The notes beneath the pieces are model-generated. The model had not been told where the DNA came from. It did not search any database and saw only the letters and a program-made list of their open reading frames with translations. Below are positions 8,867 to 18,298 of a stretch of DNA of 64,000 bases, piece by piece (positions within the stretch are counted from its first letter, which is position 1; each line of letters starts with the position of its first letter). A program made the position numbers and the translations under genes. Location of the stretch: NCBI RefSeq assembly GCF_052327305.1, contig NZ_CP182486.1, positions 2,790,001 to 2,854,000 of the forward strand, in the 5' to 3' direction. This DNA is from Sphingobium sp052327305 (lineage in GTDB: Bacteria; Pseudomonadota; Alphaproteobacteria; Sphingomonadales; Sphingomonadaceae).

Positions 8867-9988
8867 GTGAGGCGGATCGTCGCGGTTTTCGGTACCCGGC
8901 CGGAAGCGATCAAGATGTTCCCGGTGATACACGCATTGCGCGAAACACGAGGCCTTGAGACCAAGGTCTGTGTGACCGCGCAGCACCGGGAGATGCTCGA
9001 TCAGGTGCTGGCTTTGGCGGATATTGCGCCGGATATCGATCTCGATGTCATGCAGCAGGGCCAGTCGCTCGATGACCTTACGGCGAGGATATTGACGGGG
9101 CTGGGTCGCGCTTTCGATGCGCTGCAGCCTGATTTCGTTCTGGTGCAGGGCGATACCACCACAGCGATGGCCGCAACCCTTGCGGCACATTACCGGCGAA
9201 TTCCGGTCGCCCACATCGAGGCCGGCCTGCGCAGCGGCGACCTCTATCACCCTTGGCCCGAGGAAGCGAACCGGCGGATGATTGCCTGCGTCGCGGCGCT
9301 TCATTTCGCTCCCACTCATCAGGCAGGGCGGTCGCTGCTTGCCGAGGGGCGCGAGCCCGCCACCATTCATGTGACCGGCAACACCGTTATCGACGCATTG
9401 CTGTGGACACGTGATCGCGCGCAAGCCGAGCCAGAGTTGGCCCGGGCAATTCGGCCCGTCCTAGCCCGGTGCGAGGGACGGAAGATCGTCGCGGTCACGA
9501 GTCATCGCCGGGAGAATTTCGGCGATGGCGTGGCAGCCATTGGCGGCGCGATTCTGGATATTGCCGGACGAGGGGACGTGGACATCATTTTTCCCGTCCA
9601 CCCAAATCCGAACGTGAGTGGTCCAATGCGCGCTCTGCTTGCCCATGCGAACAATGTCCATCTCGTTGACCCGCTCGATTATCCAGCTTTCGTGGCACTT
9701 CTGGATGCCTCTCATCTTGTGCTCACCGATAGCGGCGGAGTGCAGGAGGAGGCGCCCGGTCTCGGCAAGCCGGTGCTGGTAATGCGTGAGACAACGGAGC
9801 GTCCCGAGGGCATCGAGGCGGGGACGGCCATTCTGGTCGGCGCGGATCGTCAGCGCATCCGCACTGCCGTGACGACGCTGCTGGACGATGAGCAGGCCCA
9901 TGCGAGAATGGCGCGCGCGCATAATCCCTATGGAGATGGTCATGCCGCGCGCCGCATCGCGCAGATCATCGCTGGAATGGGGCATTGA
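8867..9988 (+). CDS. wecB: UDP-N-acetylglucosamine 2-epimerase (non-hydrolysing)
   Basis: Interconverts UDP-GlcNAc and UDP-ManNAc for surface polysaccharide synthesis. The 373-residue protein begins at GTG 8867, five bases after the folP stop, with VAVFGTRPEAIKMFPVI; ALVQGDTTT-type loop is present as VLVQGDTTTAMA, then HIEAGLRSGD, the catalytic histidine segment and TDSGGVQEEAPGLGKPVLV near the C-terminus. The open frame runs almost 160 codons further upstream through folP in another frame, but homologues start at VRRIVAV. It opens the polysaccharide gene run. Confidence 0.92.
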   Translation: MRRIVAVFGTRPEAIKMFPVIHALRETRGLETKVCVTAQHREMLDQVLALADIAPDIDLDVMQQGQSLDDLTARILTGLGRAFDALQPDFVLVQGDTTTAMAATLAAHYRRIPVAHIEAGLRSGDLYHPWPEEANRRMIACVAALHFAPTHQAGRSLLAEGREPATIHVTGNTVIDALLWTRDRAQAEPELARAIRPVLARCEGRKIVAVTSHRRENFGDGVAAIGGAILDIAGRGDVDIIFPVHPNPNVSGPMRALLAHANNVHLVDPLDYPAFVALLDASHLVLTDSGGVQEEAPGLGKPVLVMRETTERPEGIEAGTAILVGADRQRIRTAVTTLLDDEQAHARMARAHNPYGDGHAARRIAQIIAGMGH

Positions 9989-10022
9989 CGGCGCTTCACG
10001 GTGAGCCTAGCGCGCTTGGCCG

Positions 10023-11384
10023 ATGATCGCCCGTCCCGCGCCATCCAAGGAAGCGGCGCGACTGCGCCTTTACGCCATAAGCATCGTCATCGACATTGCG
10101 GTGATCGGATGTGGCTTCGCGCTCGCGAACCTTATTGTGCTCGGCGATTGGCTGGGTGAGCCCGGCAAGCCTCACGGGCTGGTCATGGCGGCGATGATTG
10201 CGCCGGTCTATGTCCTCATTGCCCTCAACGGCGGGGTCTATGGCATCCGGATGATCGGCAACCGGCGGGCAAGCGCGGTGCGGGCGATATGGTCGCTGGC
10301 GCAAGCCGCCATGCTCATGGTCATCATCGTCTATCTCGGCAAGATCGCCGATCAGCTCTCGCGCCTCACCTTCGTCGCTGGTTTGGCTATCAGCGGAGCG
10401 GGCCTCTATGTCGCGCGGCTCTTCGTCGAACGGCTTGCTCTGTGGCTCGTGGGTGAAGTGCCTCATGTCACCGTGCTGATGGTCGATGGCGTGACCGTCG
10501 ACAGGCCTGCGCACGCACATGTTATGGACGCCGCAGCGATCGGCTTTGATCCAACGGATCGCAATGCGGAGATGGCGGCGCGTCTTGCTAGGGCGATCGG
10601 TTCGGCGGAGCGCGTGGTGGTTGCGTGCCCACCGGAGCGGATGGAGGACTGGCGGGTCGCTCTCACCGCGCTCTCCGCGAAGGGCGAGATATTGGTGCCG
10701 GAGATGCGGCGGTTTGCACCCGCGAAAGTGAGCGTGTTCGAGGATCATCCCACTCTCGTAGTCGCCGGAGGGCCGATGGGCCTTCGCGACCGCATTGTGA
10801 AGCGGGCTCTGGATGTCGTTATCAGCCTTGCGGCGATCATTCTTCTTTCGCCGCTTCTGATTGGCGGGGCGATCGCGGTGCGGCTCTCGGGGTCGGGACC
10901 GATCCTGTTCCGCCAGCCGCGTATCGGCAAGGACGCCCATCCGTTCATGATCTTCAAGTTCCGCACGATGCACGCGGGCCGCACGGATCTCCTCGCTGAT
11001 AAGCTGACCGAGCGCGACGATCCCCGTGTCACGCGGATCGGCGCATTCCTGCGACGAACGAGCATCGACGAGTTGCCGCAGCTCTTTAACGTGCTGCTGG
11101 GAGACATGAGCATTGTGGGACCGCGCCCCCATGCCGCTGCCGCCAAAGCTGCAGATACGCTCTATTGGGACGTCGATGATCGCTATTGGGCTCGGCACTG
11201 CATAAAGCCGGGCATGACGGGGCTTGCGCAGGTGCGGGGTCATCGCGGGCCAACGGACCGGCACGAGGATCTGGTCAACCGGCTTCAGTCCGATCTCGAA
11301 TATGTCACCAACTGGTCGATCTGGCGTGATCTGCGCATCATCGTAGCCACTCTGGGCGTGCTGGGGCACGACAATGCGTTCTAG
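10023..11384 (+). CDS. Polyprenyl-phosphate sugar-1-phosphate transferase (PssY/GumD type)
   Basis: Starts repeat-unit assembly by moving a sugar-1-phosphate to undecaprenyl phosphate. The 453 residues comprise about four N-terminal membrane segments, a nucleotide-binding-like middle region and a C-terminal bacterial sugar transferase domain. That domain shows a re-entrant hydrophobic helix (VVISLAAIILLSPLLIGGAI), FRQPRIGKDAHPFMIFKFRTM, DDPRVTRIGAFLRRTSIDEL and MSIVGPRPHA; the DE pair of the catalytic site is in SIDELPQ. It follows wecB after 34 bases. The sugar used cannot be told from sequence. Confidence 0.92.
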   Translation: MIARPAPSKEAARLRLYAISIVIDIAVIGCGFALANLIVLGDWLGEPGKPHGLVMAAMIAPVYVLIALNGGVYGIRMIGNRRASAVRAIWSLAQAAMLMVIIVYLGKIADQLSRLTFVAGLAISGAGLYVARLFVERLALWLVGEVPHVTVLMVDGVTVDRPAHAHVMDAAAIGFDPTDRNAEMAARLARAIGSAERVVVACPPERMEDWRVALTALSAKGEILVPEMRRFAPAKVSVFEDHPTLVVAGGPMGLRDRIVKRALDVVISLAAIILLSPLLIGGAIAVRLSGSGPILFRQPRIGKDAHPFMIFKFRTMHAGRTDLLADKLTERDDPRVTRIGAFLRRTSIDELPQLFNVLLGDMSIVGPRPHAAAAKAADTLYWDVDDRYWARHCIKPGMTGLAQVRGHRGPTDRHEDLVNRLQSDLEYVTNWSIWRDLRIIVATLGVLGHDNAF

Positions 11385-11396
11385 GCGGGCTCGACC

Positions 11397-12536
11397 ATGA
11401 CAGGCATCGATCTCGCGCTCGCCATCTGCGCGGTCCTGTGCGGGCTGCTGCTTGTCTGGCCGTTTGTCATCTATCCGCTGATCCTGCGAATGCTCCCGGT
11501 GCGACCGGTCGCCGCTGGCCCGCAGTTAGCGCGGCTCAGCGCGACCTTGCTCTTCTGTGCTTTTAACGAGGCGGCTTCACTCCCGGCCAAAATCGTGAAT
11601 CTGCGGGCGCTCAAGGCCCGGCACCCCGAACTGTCCATCCTTGCTTATGACGATGGGTCGAGCGATGACACCGGCGCTCTGCTCTCGCAGGCCAGCGACG
11701 TGCTGACGCTGGTGCCGGGGCCGGGGCGCACGGGCAAGGCGCATGGCATGAAGAAAATGGCCGCCATGGCGACGAGCGATATTCTGATCTTCACCGATGC
11801 TAATGTGTTGTTGGATGACGACGTGCTGGACCGGTTGCTGCCTTATTATGCCGACCCGGATGTCGGGGGCGTCCTCGGGTCGCTACGCTATCATGGTGTG
11901 GACGCAAGCGCCTCGGCGGGCATCGGCGCGCTGTACTGGCGCCTGGAGGAGCATCTCAAGGATCTGGAGAGCCGCAACGGCAACGTAATGGGGGCGGACG
12001 GATCGATCTTCTCAGTGCGTCGCGGGCTTTACCCGGATTTTCCGGACGATGTGCTCGACGACCTTACTGTATCGATGAATGTCGTCTTCGCCGGAAAGCG
12101 CCTTATCAAGGCGAATGACGTCATCGCACGAGAAGCGATGGTGGCAGATCGCCAGGATGAATATCGCCGCAAGATCCGGATCGCGGCGAGAGCCTGGCGC
12201 ACGCATCGATATTTGCGCGCTAATCTGCGCGAGATGAGTGCGCTCGATCGCTTCAAATATACCTCCCGCAAGCTCGTCCGCTGGTTCGGTGCCGTCTGGC
12301 TGGCTGTGGGAGCGCTCGCTATCCTGACGCTGGCGTGGCGCTGGAATCCCTTTGCGGCGATGAGCCTTGTCGCCGGGGGCATGCTTCTGTTTCTCGCCGG
12401 CCTCACCATGCGGCGTGGCCCAACGGCAGCGATCGTCGATATGTTCCTCGCTTATGTTGCCACGGCGCAGGGCATTTGGACAGCGATGCGTGGCGCCAAT
12501 TTCACGACCTGGCAGCCCGCCAAGTCGCGCAAGTAG
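11397..12536 (+). CDS. Membrane-anchored family 2 glycosyltransferase
   Basis: A 379-residue GT-A enzyme with one N-terminal membrane helix (LALAICAVLCGLLLVWPFVI) and two or three C-terminal ones, like processive or exopolysaccharide GT2 proteins. The catalytic core shows YDDGSSDDTGALL, GKAHGMKKM, the metal-binding TDANVLLDDDV and a GADGSIF acceptor loop; the DDLTVSM segment is where the base aspartates of the family lie. QxxRW is replaced by RRKIRIAARAWR. It is 12 bases downstream of the priming transferase, so the same operon is likely. Confidence 0.88.
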   Translation: MTGIDLALAICAVLCGLLLVWPFVIYPLILRMLPVRPVAAGPQLARLSATLLFCAFNEAASLPAKIVNLRALKARHPELSILAYDDGSSDDTGALLSQASDVLTLVPGPGRTGKAHGMKKMAAMATSDILIFTDANVLLDDDVLDRLLPYYADPDVGGVLGSLRYHGVDASASAGIGALYWRLEEHLKDLESRNGNVMGADGSIFSVRRGLYPDFPDDVLDDLTVSMNVVFAGKRLIKANDVIAREAMVADRQDEYRRKIRIAARAWRTHRYLRANLREMSALDRFKYTSRKLVRWFGAVWLAVGALAILTLAWRWNPFAAMSLVAGGMLLFLAGLTMRRGPTAAIVDMFLAYVATAQGIWTAMRGANFTTWQPAKSRK

Positions 12537-12569
12537 CTTTCCGGGGTAACTCTTGTATAGCTCGCGGCC

Positions 12570-13310
12570 GTGATAACCCTGAAACGCATATCCAAGGCAC
12601 TGGGCAAGCATGCCACCCGTAGCCTGCTGAAAGCACGCGCTGCGCTGGGCGCGCGCGCGGAGCGCTATTGCCCGGCATGTGACAGCGGCATAGTCGGCTT
12701 CTTCCGTTATGGCGATGAGCGCGAATGGGGCTGCCCGAAATGTGGCGCCAGCCCGCGTGAGCGACTGATGCACGCGCTCCTCGATGCAGGGCGCATCGCC
12801 GTGCCGGCAGGCGCCGCCGTGCTGCATTGCGCGCCGAACGAAGCGAGCCTCGTCCGTCGATTTTATCAGAGCGCCGCCGACTATGTGCCGGCCGATATCG
12901 ACCCCGCACGATACACGGTGTCGGGCATGCAAAAGCTCGACCTCATGTCGATGACCGACGAAGAGCGCTTCGATGTCATCTACGCCAGCCATGTCATGGA
13001 GCATGTGCCGGATGATGCGGTGGTTCTGCGTAATATCCGCGCGGCATTGCGGCCTAACGGAGAAGCCTGGCTGATCGTTCCTCTCTGGGAGAAGCCCAGT
13101 GAGGATGGCCCGCCCGATCTGTCCGGCAAGGAGCGCGAGCGCAGATTTGGCCAGTGGGACCATGTTCGCCAATATGGCCGGGACTTCGCCGACCGCATTC
13201 GGTCTGCCGGTCTGGAGGTCGAACTGATCGACGCCCGGATGTTGCCCGCGTCCGACGTCGCCCGGATGGCGCTCGCTGACACGCTCTTCCGCGCGCGACG
13301 CGCCGTCTGA
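12570..13310 (+). CDS. SAM-dependent methyltransferase with N-terminal zinc ribbon
   Basis: Translation from GTG 12570 gives 246 residues. An N-terminal region carries CPAC (about residues 34-37) and CPKCG (about 55-59), a probable zinc ribbon followed by ASPRERL. The C-terminal part is a class I methyltransferase, with VLHCAPNE as a degenerate motif I, VPADIDP as motif II and DVIYASHVMEHVPDD as the family-11 signature. Position among sugar transferases suggests it methylates a glycan or lipid-linked sugar, which is inference. The six-base gap to the flippase supports one transcript. Confidence 0.82.
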   Translation: MITLKRISKALGKHATRSLLKARAALGARAERYCPACDSGIVGFFRYGDEREWGCPKCGASPRERLMHALLDAGRIAVPAGAAVLHCAPNEASLVRRFYQSAADYVPADIDPARYTVSGMQKLDLMSMTDEERFDVIYASHVMEHVPDDAVVLRNIRAALRPNGEAWLIVPLWEKPSEDGPPDLSGKERERRFGQWDHVRQYGRDFADRIRSAGLEVELIDARMLPASDVARMALADTLFRARRAV

Positions 13311-13316
13311 CCGCGC

Positions 13317-14621
13317 ATGGCGAGGTGGCTGGACGCACTGCAACAGCTCGAACGGAAACGCGGCTGGCTAGGCATGGCGAAGCTCGCCAATGTGGCGCTC
13401 GCGATGCTTTGGGGATTCGTGGTTACGTTCGTGTTCGTGCGGGTTCTTCCGCTCGCTGATTTCCGCGCGTTCCTCCTCCTCGTCGCTTTCGCCAATTTTA
13501 CAGTGTCCGCCGAGTTCGGATTCTCCACGATCATCTACGCGCGGTTGCGCCGCCATCTCATCACCCGCGAAGGCACTTTCCGCAGTGAAGAGGTTGGCGT
13601 GTTGCTCGCCTTCATGCTGGGCGTGATCCTGCTGGGCGGAATGTTGCTGCTGCTCGCCATGAGGGCCGGGCTCATCACCACGGGCCGACCCGCGCTGTTT
13701 ATCGCATTTTATGGCGTGGCCGCGATGAACCTCGTGGCGCTGCTGGCGAAGCGCGCTCTGGCGGCGCTGGATCATAATCTGTGGTGGGAAGGGCTGGATC
13801 TCATTCGTCGCGTAAGCGGCATAGCCCTCTTGCTGGGCGCCCTCGCGGGACTTTCGATCTTTACGAGTGTCATTGCGCAACTGCTGGTCGCGGCGGTTTG
13901 TGTGCTGATTGGTCTCGCTACGGTTCATCGCGCCTTGCGTCTGCCAGTGGGGCACTGGTTCGCCTGGCGTGCGGGCGGCCGGCATGTCCGGCAGCATTAT
14001 CTCGCCGATATTGGCCGGACGATGCTGCTGACGGTCAGCGACATTGCCGCATATAACGCCCCCTATTTCACGATCGCTGCCGCAACCAAGGATGTCCGCC
14101 CGCTGTTGGTTTTCGACTTTATCTTCAAGATGTCGCGCGCAGTCTCGGGGATCATCAGAGCGCTGGTGGAGACGGCGATGCCCGCGATAACCCGCTCCCT
14201 TCATGTCCATGACGCGGCGAGGTTTTCTGCCTCTTTGCGGCGCGTACTGAAAAAATCGGTGGCCGTAGCGGCCTTACTCGCTCTCTTGATCGTGGCGGCC
14301 GGAGACCCTCTCTCGTCAGTATTGTTCGATCGTCAGGCGGTTCTGGGGAGCGTCGAGCTGGCGATCGTCGCGTTGCTCCTGCTTGGTCTCGCGCCCATCT
14401 GCGTTTCTGTCTATGTTCAGACCGGCTTGGCCCGCTTCGCCCCTTTGCTAACACCGTCCTTCGCGCTGCTCGCCGGTAGTCTCCTCAGCGTGCCATCTGC
14501 GCTTCTGCTCTCGTCCACCTTCGGCTGGCCGTTCACGCTTGCTTTCGCGGCATTTTACGCCGGGGTTCATCTGGTTCTGGGCTTTGTCCATTTCCATCTC
14601 GTCGTGCGGATCACGCCATGA
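13317..14621 (+). CDS. Polysaccharide flippase-like membrane protein (Wzx/MATE-like)
   Basis: A 434-residue protein with about 12 hydrophobic helices and few charged residues outside loops, fitting the oligosaccharide-flippase family that moves lipid-linked repeat units across the inner membrane. Early segments such as NVALAMLWGFVVTFVFVRVL and the FTVSAEFGFST turn match the family pattern of paired helices with a glycine-rich loop. The last codons overlap the next glycosyltransferase by four bases (ATGA). No obvious Wzy polymerase was recognised in the window, so the wider locus may continue elsewhere. Confidence 0.75.
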   Translation: MARWLDALQQLERKRGWLGMAKLANVALAMLWGFVVTFVFVRVLPLADFRAFLLLVAFANFTVSAEFGFSTIIYARLRRHLITREGTFRSEEVGVLLAFMLGVILLGGMLLLLAMRAGLITTGRPALFIAFYGVAAMNLVALLAKRALAALDHNLWWEGLDLIRRVSGIALLLGALAGLSIFTSVIAQLLVAAVCVLIGLATVHRALRLPVGHWFAWRAGGRHVRQHYLADIGRTMLLTVSDIAAYNAPYFTIAAATKDVRPLLVFDFIFKMSRAVSGIIRALVETAMPAITRSLHVHDAARFSASLRRVLKKSVAVAALLALLIVAAGDPLSSVLFDRQAVLGSVELAIVALLLLGLAPICVSVYVQTGLARFAPLLTPSFALLAGSLLSVPSALLLSSTFGWPFTLAFAAFYAGVHLVLGFVHFHLVVRITP

Positions 14622-15772
14622 GAGTCACCATGGTCGACCCGTCGCTCTTCACCGGGCGCTATGATGACGGGCTTTGCACGGCCCTTGCCGATCAACAGCA
14701 TGAGGTCACGCTGCTGGGCAGGCCACTCCGACCAACGGACGCCATCACTCCGGCCAATTATCGCTATCAGCCGCGCTTCTTCCGTTTGGGCGAGACGTTG
14801 CGGGGCCGAATGGGGGAGGGGAAAGCGGGGCAGCTCGCCAAAGCCGCGACCTACATGGTCGATGCGACCCTGGGCTCGCTTGAGGCTTTCGGGCGCGACA
14901 TCGTCCATTTCCAATGGCTCCCGTTCGCACGAGCAGACACATTCTGGCTGCATCGGCTCGCCGGGCGCGCCACGATGGTCCACACCGTCCACAACGCGAC
15001 ACCCTTTCACGGCAGCGTGACTGCGCAGGGGCGGGGCTATCACGCTCTGCTCAAACGTTTCGATGCTTTGATCGTGCATGGCGATCAGACTAGGGACGCC
15101 TTAACCCGGGTAGGGCTCGACGGGGCGCGCATTCATGTCGTCCCGCATCCGCCCATGGCGCTCGCGGAGGCGACAACGGCAGATCTGGCGGCGGTGCCCG
15201 AGCCGCTCGAGGATATCCCGCGCATTCTCTTCTTTGGTACCATCCGTCCGTACAAGGGGCTGGACCTGCTGGTTGAGGCAGCGATCGAGCTCTGGCGAGA
15301 AGGGCTTTCGTTCGAGCTTGCGATTGCCGGCAAGCCGTTCAGCGATATTACGGGCCTCATTGGGGCGGTACGCTCAGCGGGCTTTGGGCATCGGCTGGTC
15401 ACTGACCTTGCTTTTCTTTCGGAAGGACGCCTCGACGCCCATCTTCGCCGTGCGGACATCGTCGCTTTTCCCTATCGCGCAATTGATTCGAGCGGTGCGT
15501 TTCTTTCGGCGCTTCGCTATGGCGCGGCGATGATTACGAGTGATGCAGGCATGTTCGGTGAATTAAAGGCTTCTGGAGTGACGCGCTTCCCGGTGGGAAA
15601 TGCGAAGAGATTGGCAGAGGGGTTACGCTCCCTCGTTGAAAGCAAGGCGCAGCGACGCGCTGCGGGCGAACAGGCGCTTGAACTTCTGGCTACCCTTCCG
15701 GGATGGGAGAATGCCGCGCGCATGACGGCGGACGTCTATCGCACGGCTCGGGCCGCAGGAGCGCGCGCATGA
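14618..15772 (+). CDS. Family 4 (GT-B) glycosyltransferase
   Basis: A 384-residue GT-B enzyme. The N-terminal Rossmann domain starts MRVTMVDPSLFTGRY, and HTVHNATPFHG lies at the inter-domain acceptor side. The C-terminal donor domain shows ILFFGTIRPYKGLDLLVEA, LAIAGKPF and DIVAFPYRAIDSSGAFL, where the E-x7-E of GT4 is partly altered. It overlaps the flippase upstream and the FkbM gene downstream by four bases each, so the three are translationally coupled. Its product is most likely a cytoplasmic or membrane-associated step in repeat-unit assembly. Confidence 0.87.
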   Translation: MRVTMVDPSLFTGRYDDGLCTALADQQHEVTLLGRPLRPTDAITPANYRYQPRFFRLGETLRGRMGEGKAGQLAKAATYMVDATLGSLEAFGRDIVHFQWLPFARADTFWLHRLAGRATMVHTVHNATPFHGSVTAQGRGYHALLKRFDALIVHGDQTRDALTRVGLDGARIHVVPHPPMALAEATTADLAAVPEPLEDIPRILFFGTIRPYKGLDLLVEAAIELWREGLSFELAIAGKPFSDITGLIGAVRSAGFGHRLVTDLAFLSEGRLDAHLRRADIVAFPYRAIDSSGAFLSALRYGAAMITSDAGMFGELKASGVTRFPVGNAKRLAEGLRSLVESKAQRRAAGEQALELLATLPGWENAARMTADVYRTARAAGARA

Positions 15773-16539
15773 ACTGGCCACGCTACCGTCGGGAACTGCG
15801 GGATCGGCTGCTCGCGACGCGCCTCGGGTTGATGGGGCGCCAGCATCAATATGGCGAGATCGTCGCGCTGCACCGCTTCATAAATCATTTCGAGATCGAC
15901 TGCGTGGTCGATGTCGGCGCGAACGCGGGACAATATGCCACGATGCTCCGCAAGGATATCGGCTTCACGGGCACGATCGTGTCCTTCGAGCCCAATCCGG
16001 AGATTTTTTCCGCGCTCGCGGCCAAGGCTTTGCCCGATCCCAAATGGCAGGTGCAGAATGTTGCGCTGACCGATCATGACGGAACAGCCAATTTCAACAT
16101 CATGGCAGCCGATCAGTTCAGTTCGCTCAACCGGCCAAGCGAGGGGCTTGAACCCATTTTTGCCGAGCGGAACCGGGTCGAGAAGAGCGTCACGGTCAGC
16201 TGCCGCCGGCTCGACGGCGTTATGAATGAGCTGGAAGCCCTGCGTTCGGCGCGATCGGTCCTGCTGAAGCTGGATACGCAGGGTCACGACGCGGCGGTTT
16301 GTGCAGGCGCCGGCGCCGTGCTCGCCAACTTTACGGGCGTGCAGACCGAGCTGGCGGTTCGTCCGCTTTATGCGGGCAGTGTAGACTACCGGCAGATGAT
16401 CGCCGCGCTGGAAGAGTTCGGCTTCGTTCCCAGCGCCTTTTTCCCCAACACAAAGGGGCATTTCCCACTGATGGTGGAGATGGACGGCTTATTCGTGCGG
16501 CGTGATCTGGCCGGTGATGGCAACATCCCCCTCGTCTGA
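15769..16539 (+). CDS. FkbM-family methyltransferase
   Basis: A 256-residue class I SAM-dependent methyltransferase of the FkbM family, which O-methylates sugars or polyketides. Motif I is VVDVGANAGQYATMLRK, motif II SFEPNPEIFSAL, and the downstream LKLDTQGHDAAVCAGAG matches the FkbM signature around the metal/acceptor site. The C-terminal FVPSAFFPNTKG is also characteristic. ATG 15769 overlaps the upstream stop. Its 3' end overlaps the start of the membrane protein by about 23 bases. Confidence 0.9.
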   Translation: MNWPRYRRELRDRLLATRLGLMGRQHQYGEIVALHRFINHFEIDCVVDVGANAGQYATMLRKDIGFTGTIVSFEPNPEIFSALAAKALPDPKWQVQNVALTDHDGTANFNIMAADQFSSLNRPSEGLEPIFAERNRVEKSVTVSCRRLDGVMNELEALRSARSVLLKLDTQGHDAAVCAGAGAVLANFTGVQTELAVRPLYAGSVDYRQMIAALEEFGFVPSAFFPNTKGHFPLMVEMDGLFVRRDLAGDGNIPLV

Positions 16540-18292
16540 GTCGCTGCTCGGGCGGTGGCGCCTGTGGGCCGCGCTCCTGCTGAGTGCGGTCATGATCGCC
16601 GGGTGGGATGCGCTGACCTGGTATCGCCGCGTTGATCAGGTGCGCGGTTTTTGGGTCGGTGAATATCTTTTCGCCAGACAGGATCTATGGGTTCTCGGTG
16701 CCTACGCACTCACGCTTCTAGGGCTGGGTGTGTGGACGATGGTCGTGCGGGCGCCGGGGTCAGTGCCCAAGATCCCGAAAGCCGCGCCCGTCATCGTGAG
16801 TGTCGCTGCCCTTGCGGCTCTTATCCTCGCATGGCTGGGACGAGACCTGATTTTCCACGGATATAGCCCCTCGCGCGATGAGATCATGGTCGAGCTGGCC
16901 AGCGCTTATTTCGCGCAGGGCAAGGTGGGCTGGCCGATCCCGGCGGAATGGATGCCGTTTCACCGGGCTCTGATGCCGGAGTTCTACAGTCCCTACGGCG
17001 CCAATACGCACTGGACGTCCATCTACTTGCCCGTTCACGCCGCGATCACGGCGTTGTTCCGTCGCCTGGGAGATGCGGCGCTGACTGGACCGGCTATGCT
17101 CGGATTGGGTCTGATCCTGTTATGGCGGATCAGTAACCGGCTTTTCCGCGAGCGGATGGACGCGCGTCTGGTTGTGATGGTGATGGCGCTGACCTCCGCG
17201 CAACTCATCGTCACCGCAATGACTCCTTATGCGATGACTAGCCACTTCACGTTCAATCTCCTGTGGCTGGCGCTCGTCCTTCGGGATCGGCCATGGAGCC
17301 ACGCATTGGCGGTGTTGGTCGCGGTCGCCGCGGCAGGCTTGCATCAGTGGCATTTCCCCCTGCTGTTCATCGGCCCTTTCATCCTGTGGATGCTGCTTCG
17401 CCGCCAATGGATGGCAGCCCTCGTCCACATCGCCTCCTTCGCACTCATCATGCTGGTCTGGGCGAAGCTCTGGCCCATGGCGCTCGCCGGCTTGGTTGGC
17501 CCGCCGCCGCCGACCGACGCCCATCGCACGGCCGGAATTGCAGCGAAGATCACCAGTCTTTTCGGCCGCATGGATGGCTGGCAGCCACTCATCAATACCG
17601 CGCGCTTATTCGCCTGGAATAATCTCGTTCTGCTGCCTCTGGTCCTGCTCGCGCCATTCGCCGTGACATGGCGGCCCCTTATGTTCCGCTTCTTTCGCGA
17701 TCCGCCGATCATTCTCCCGCTGCTGCTGGGTGTTGTCGCCGGGCTGCTTTTTTCGATCTATCAGGGCTATGGCTGGGGCTTTCGCTATATGCACGGGCAG
17801 ATCGGCCCGCTCTGCCTGCTTGCCGGCTTCGGCTGGATCGCGGCGGAAAAGGTCAGATCGAGATCTGCCCGTGAAGTGGTCATCGTCGGGACAGCGGTCT
17901 CTCTGCTCGCGGGCTTTTGGCTTGTGCGCGATACCGAGCGCTATGTGCGCGGCTTCGCGCGTTCGATGGCGGCCATGCGTGCCGCGGATGCCGATGTCGT
18001 CCTGGTGGACTTAAGGGGCGGTTTCTATCTGAATGACTTCGTCCGGTTCGACGACGGGATACTCAGGCGGCCGGCCATTATGGGCCTCCATATGCTCTCT
18101 CTCGCGCAACTCGATGCGCTTTGTGCGACAAAACAGGTGGCGATTGCGGACAAGGCGCTGTTCTGGCCGCTCGGCGTCCATCCGGTCCGGGCGCGCTTCT
18201 CGGAAACGCCGAGGATAGAGGCCAGGCGCGCGCATCTTGCCTCGATCGGGTGCGGCAGGCCGGTGCTTGCCGCACCGGCCCGCGCGAAATAG
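16517..18292 (+). CDS. GT-C-like polytopic membrane protein of the polysaccharide run
   Basis: A 591-residue protein with roughly 11-13 membrane helices. The first large periplasmic loop carries YSPSRDEIMVELASAY, resembling the acidic catalytic motif of GT-C glycosyltransferases such as ArnT or PMT relatives, followed by a P-E-F-Y-S-P-Y-G-A-N-rich segment. The last 120 residues are soluble. I did not recognise a named family. A role in adding a sugar from a polyprenyl donor on the periplasmic side is plausible from the motif and neighbours. ATG 16517 was taken over GTG 16502. Confidence 0.65.
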   Translation: MATSPSSESLLGRWRLWAALLLSAVMIAGWDALTWYRRVDQVRGFWVGEYLFARQDLWVLGAYALTLLGLGVWTMVVRAPGSVPKIPKAAPVIVSVAALAALILAWLGRDLIFHGYSPSRDEIMVELASAYFAQGKVGWPIPAEWMPFHRALMPEFYSPYGANTHWTSIYLPVHAAITALFRRLGDAALTGPAMLGLGLILLWRISNRLFRERMDARLVVMVMALTSAQLIVTAMTPYAMTSHFTFNLLWLALVLRDRPWSHALAVLVAVAAAGLHQWHFPLLFIGPFILWMLLRRQWMAALVHIASFALIMLVWAKLWPMALAGLVGPPPPTDAHRTAGIAAKITSLFGRMDGWQPLINTARLFAWNNLVLLPLVLLAPFAVTWRPLMFRFFRDPPIILPLLLGVVAGLLFSIYQGYGWGFRYMHGQIGPLCLLAGFGWIAAEKVRSRSAREVVIVGTAVSLLAGFWLVRDTERYVRGFARSMAAMRAADADVVLVDLRGGFYLNDFVRFDDGILRRPAIMGLHMLSLAQLDALCATKQVAIADKALFWPLGVHPVRARFSETPRIEARRAHLASIGCGRPVLAAPARAK

Positions 18293-18298
18293 CCCGCC

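Noticed and set aside
9996..11369. 457-codon frame on - opposite the sugar transferase
   Set aside because: Antisense to a canonical sugar transferase; the composition is typical of a reverse-frame shadow in high-GC DNA.
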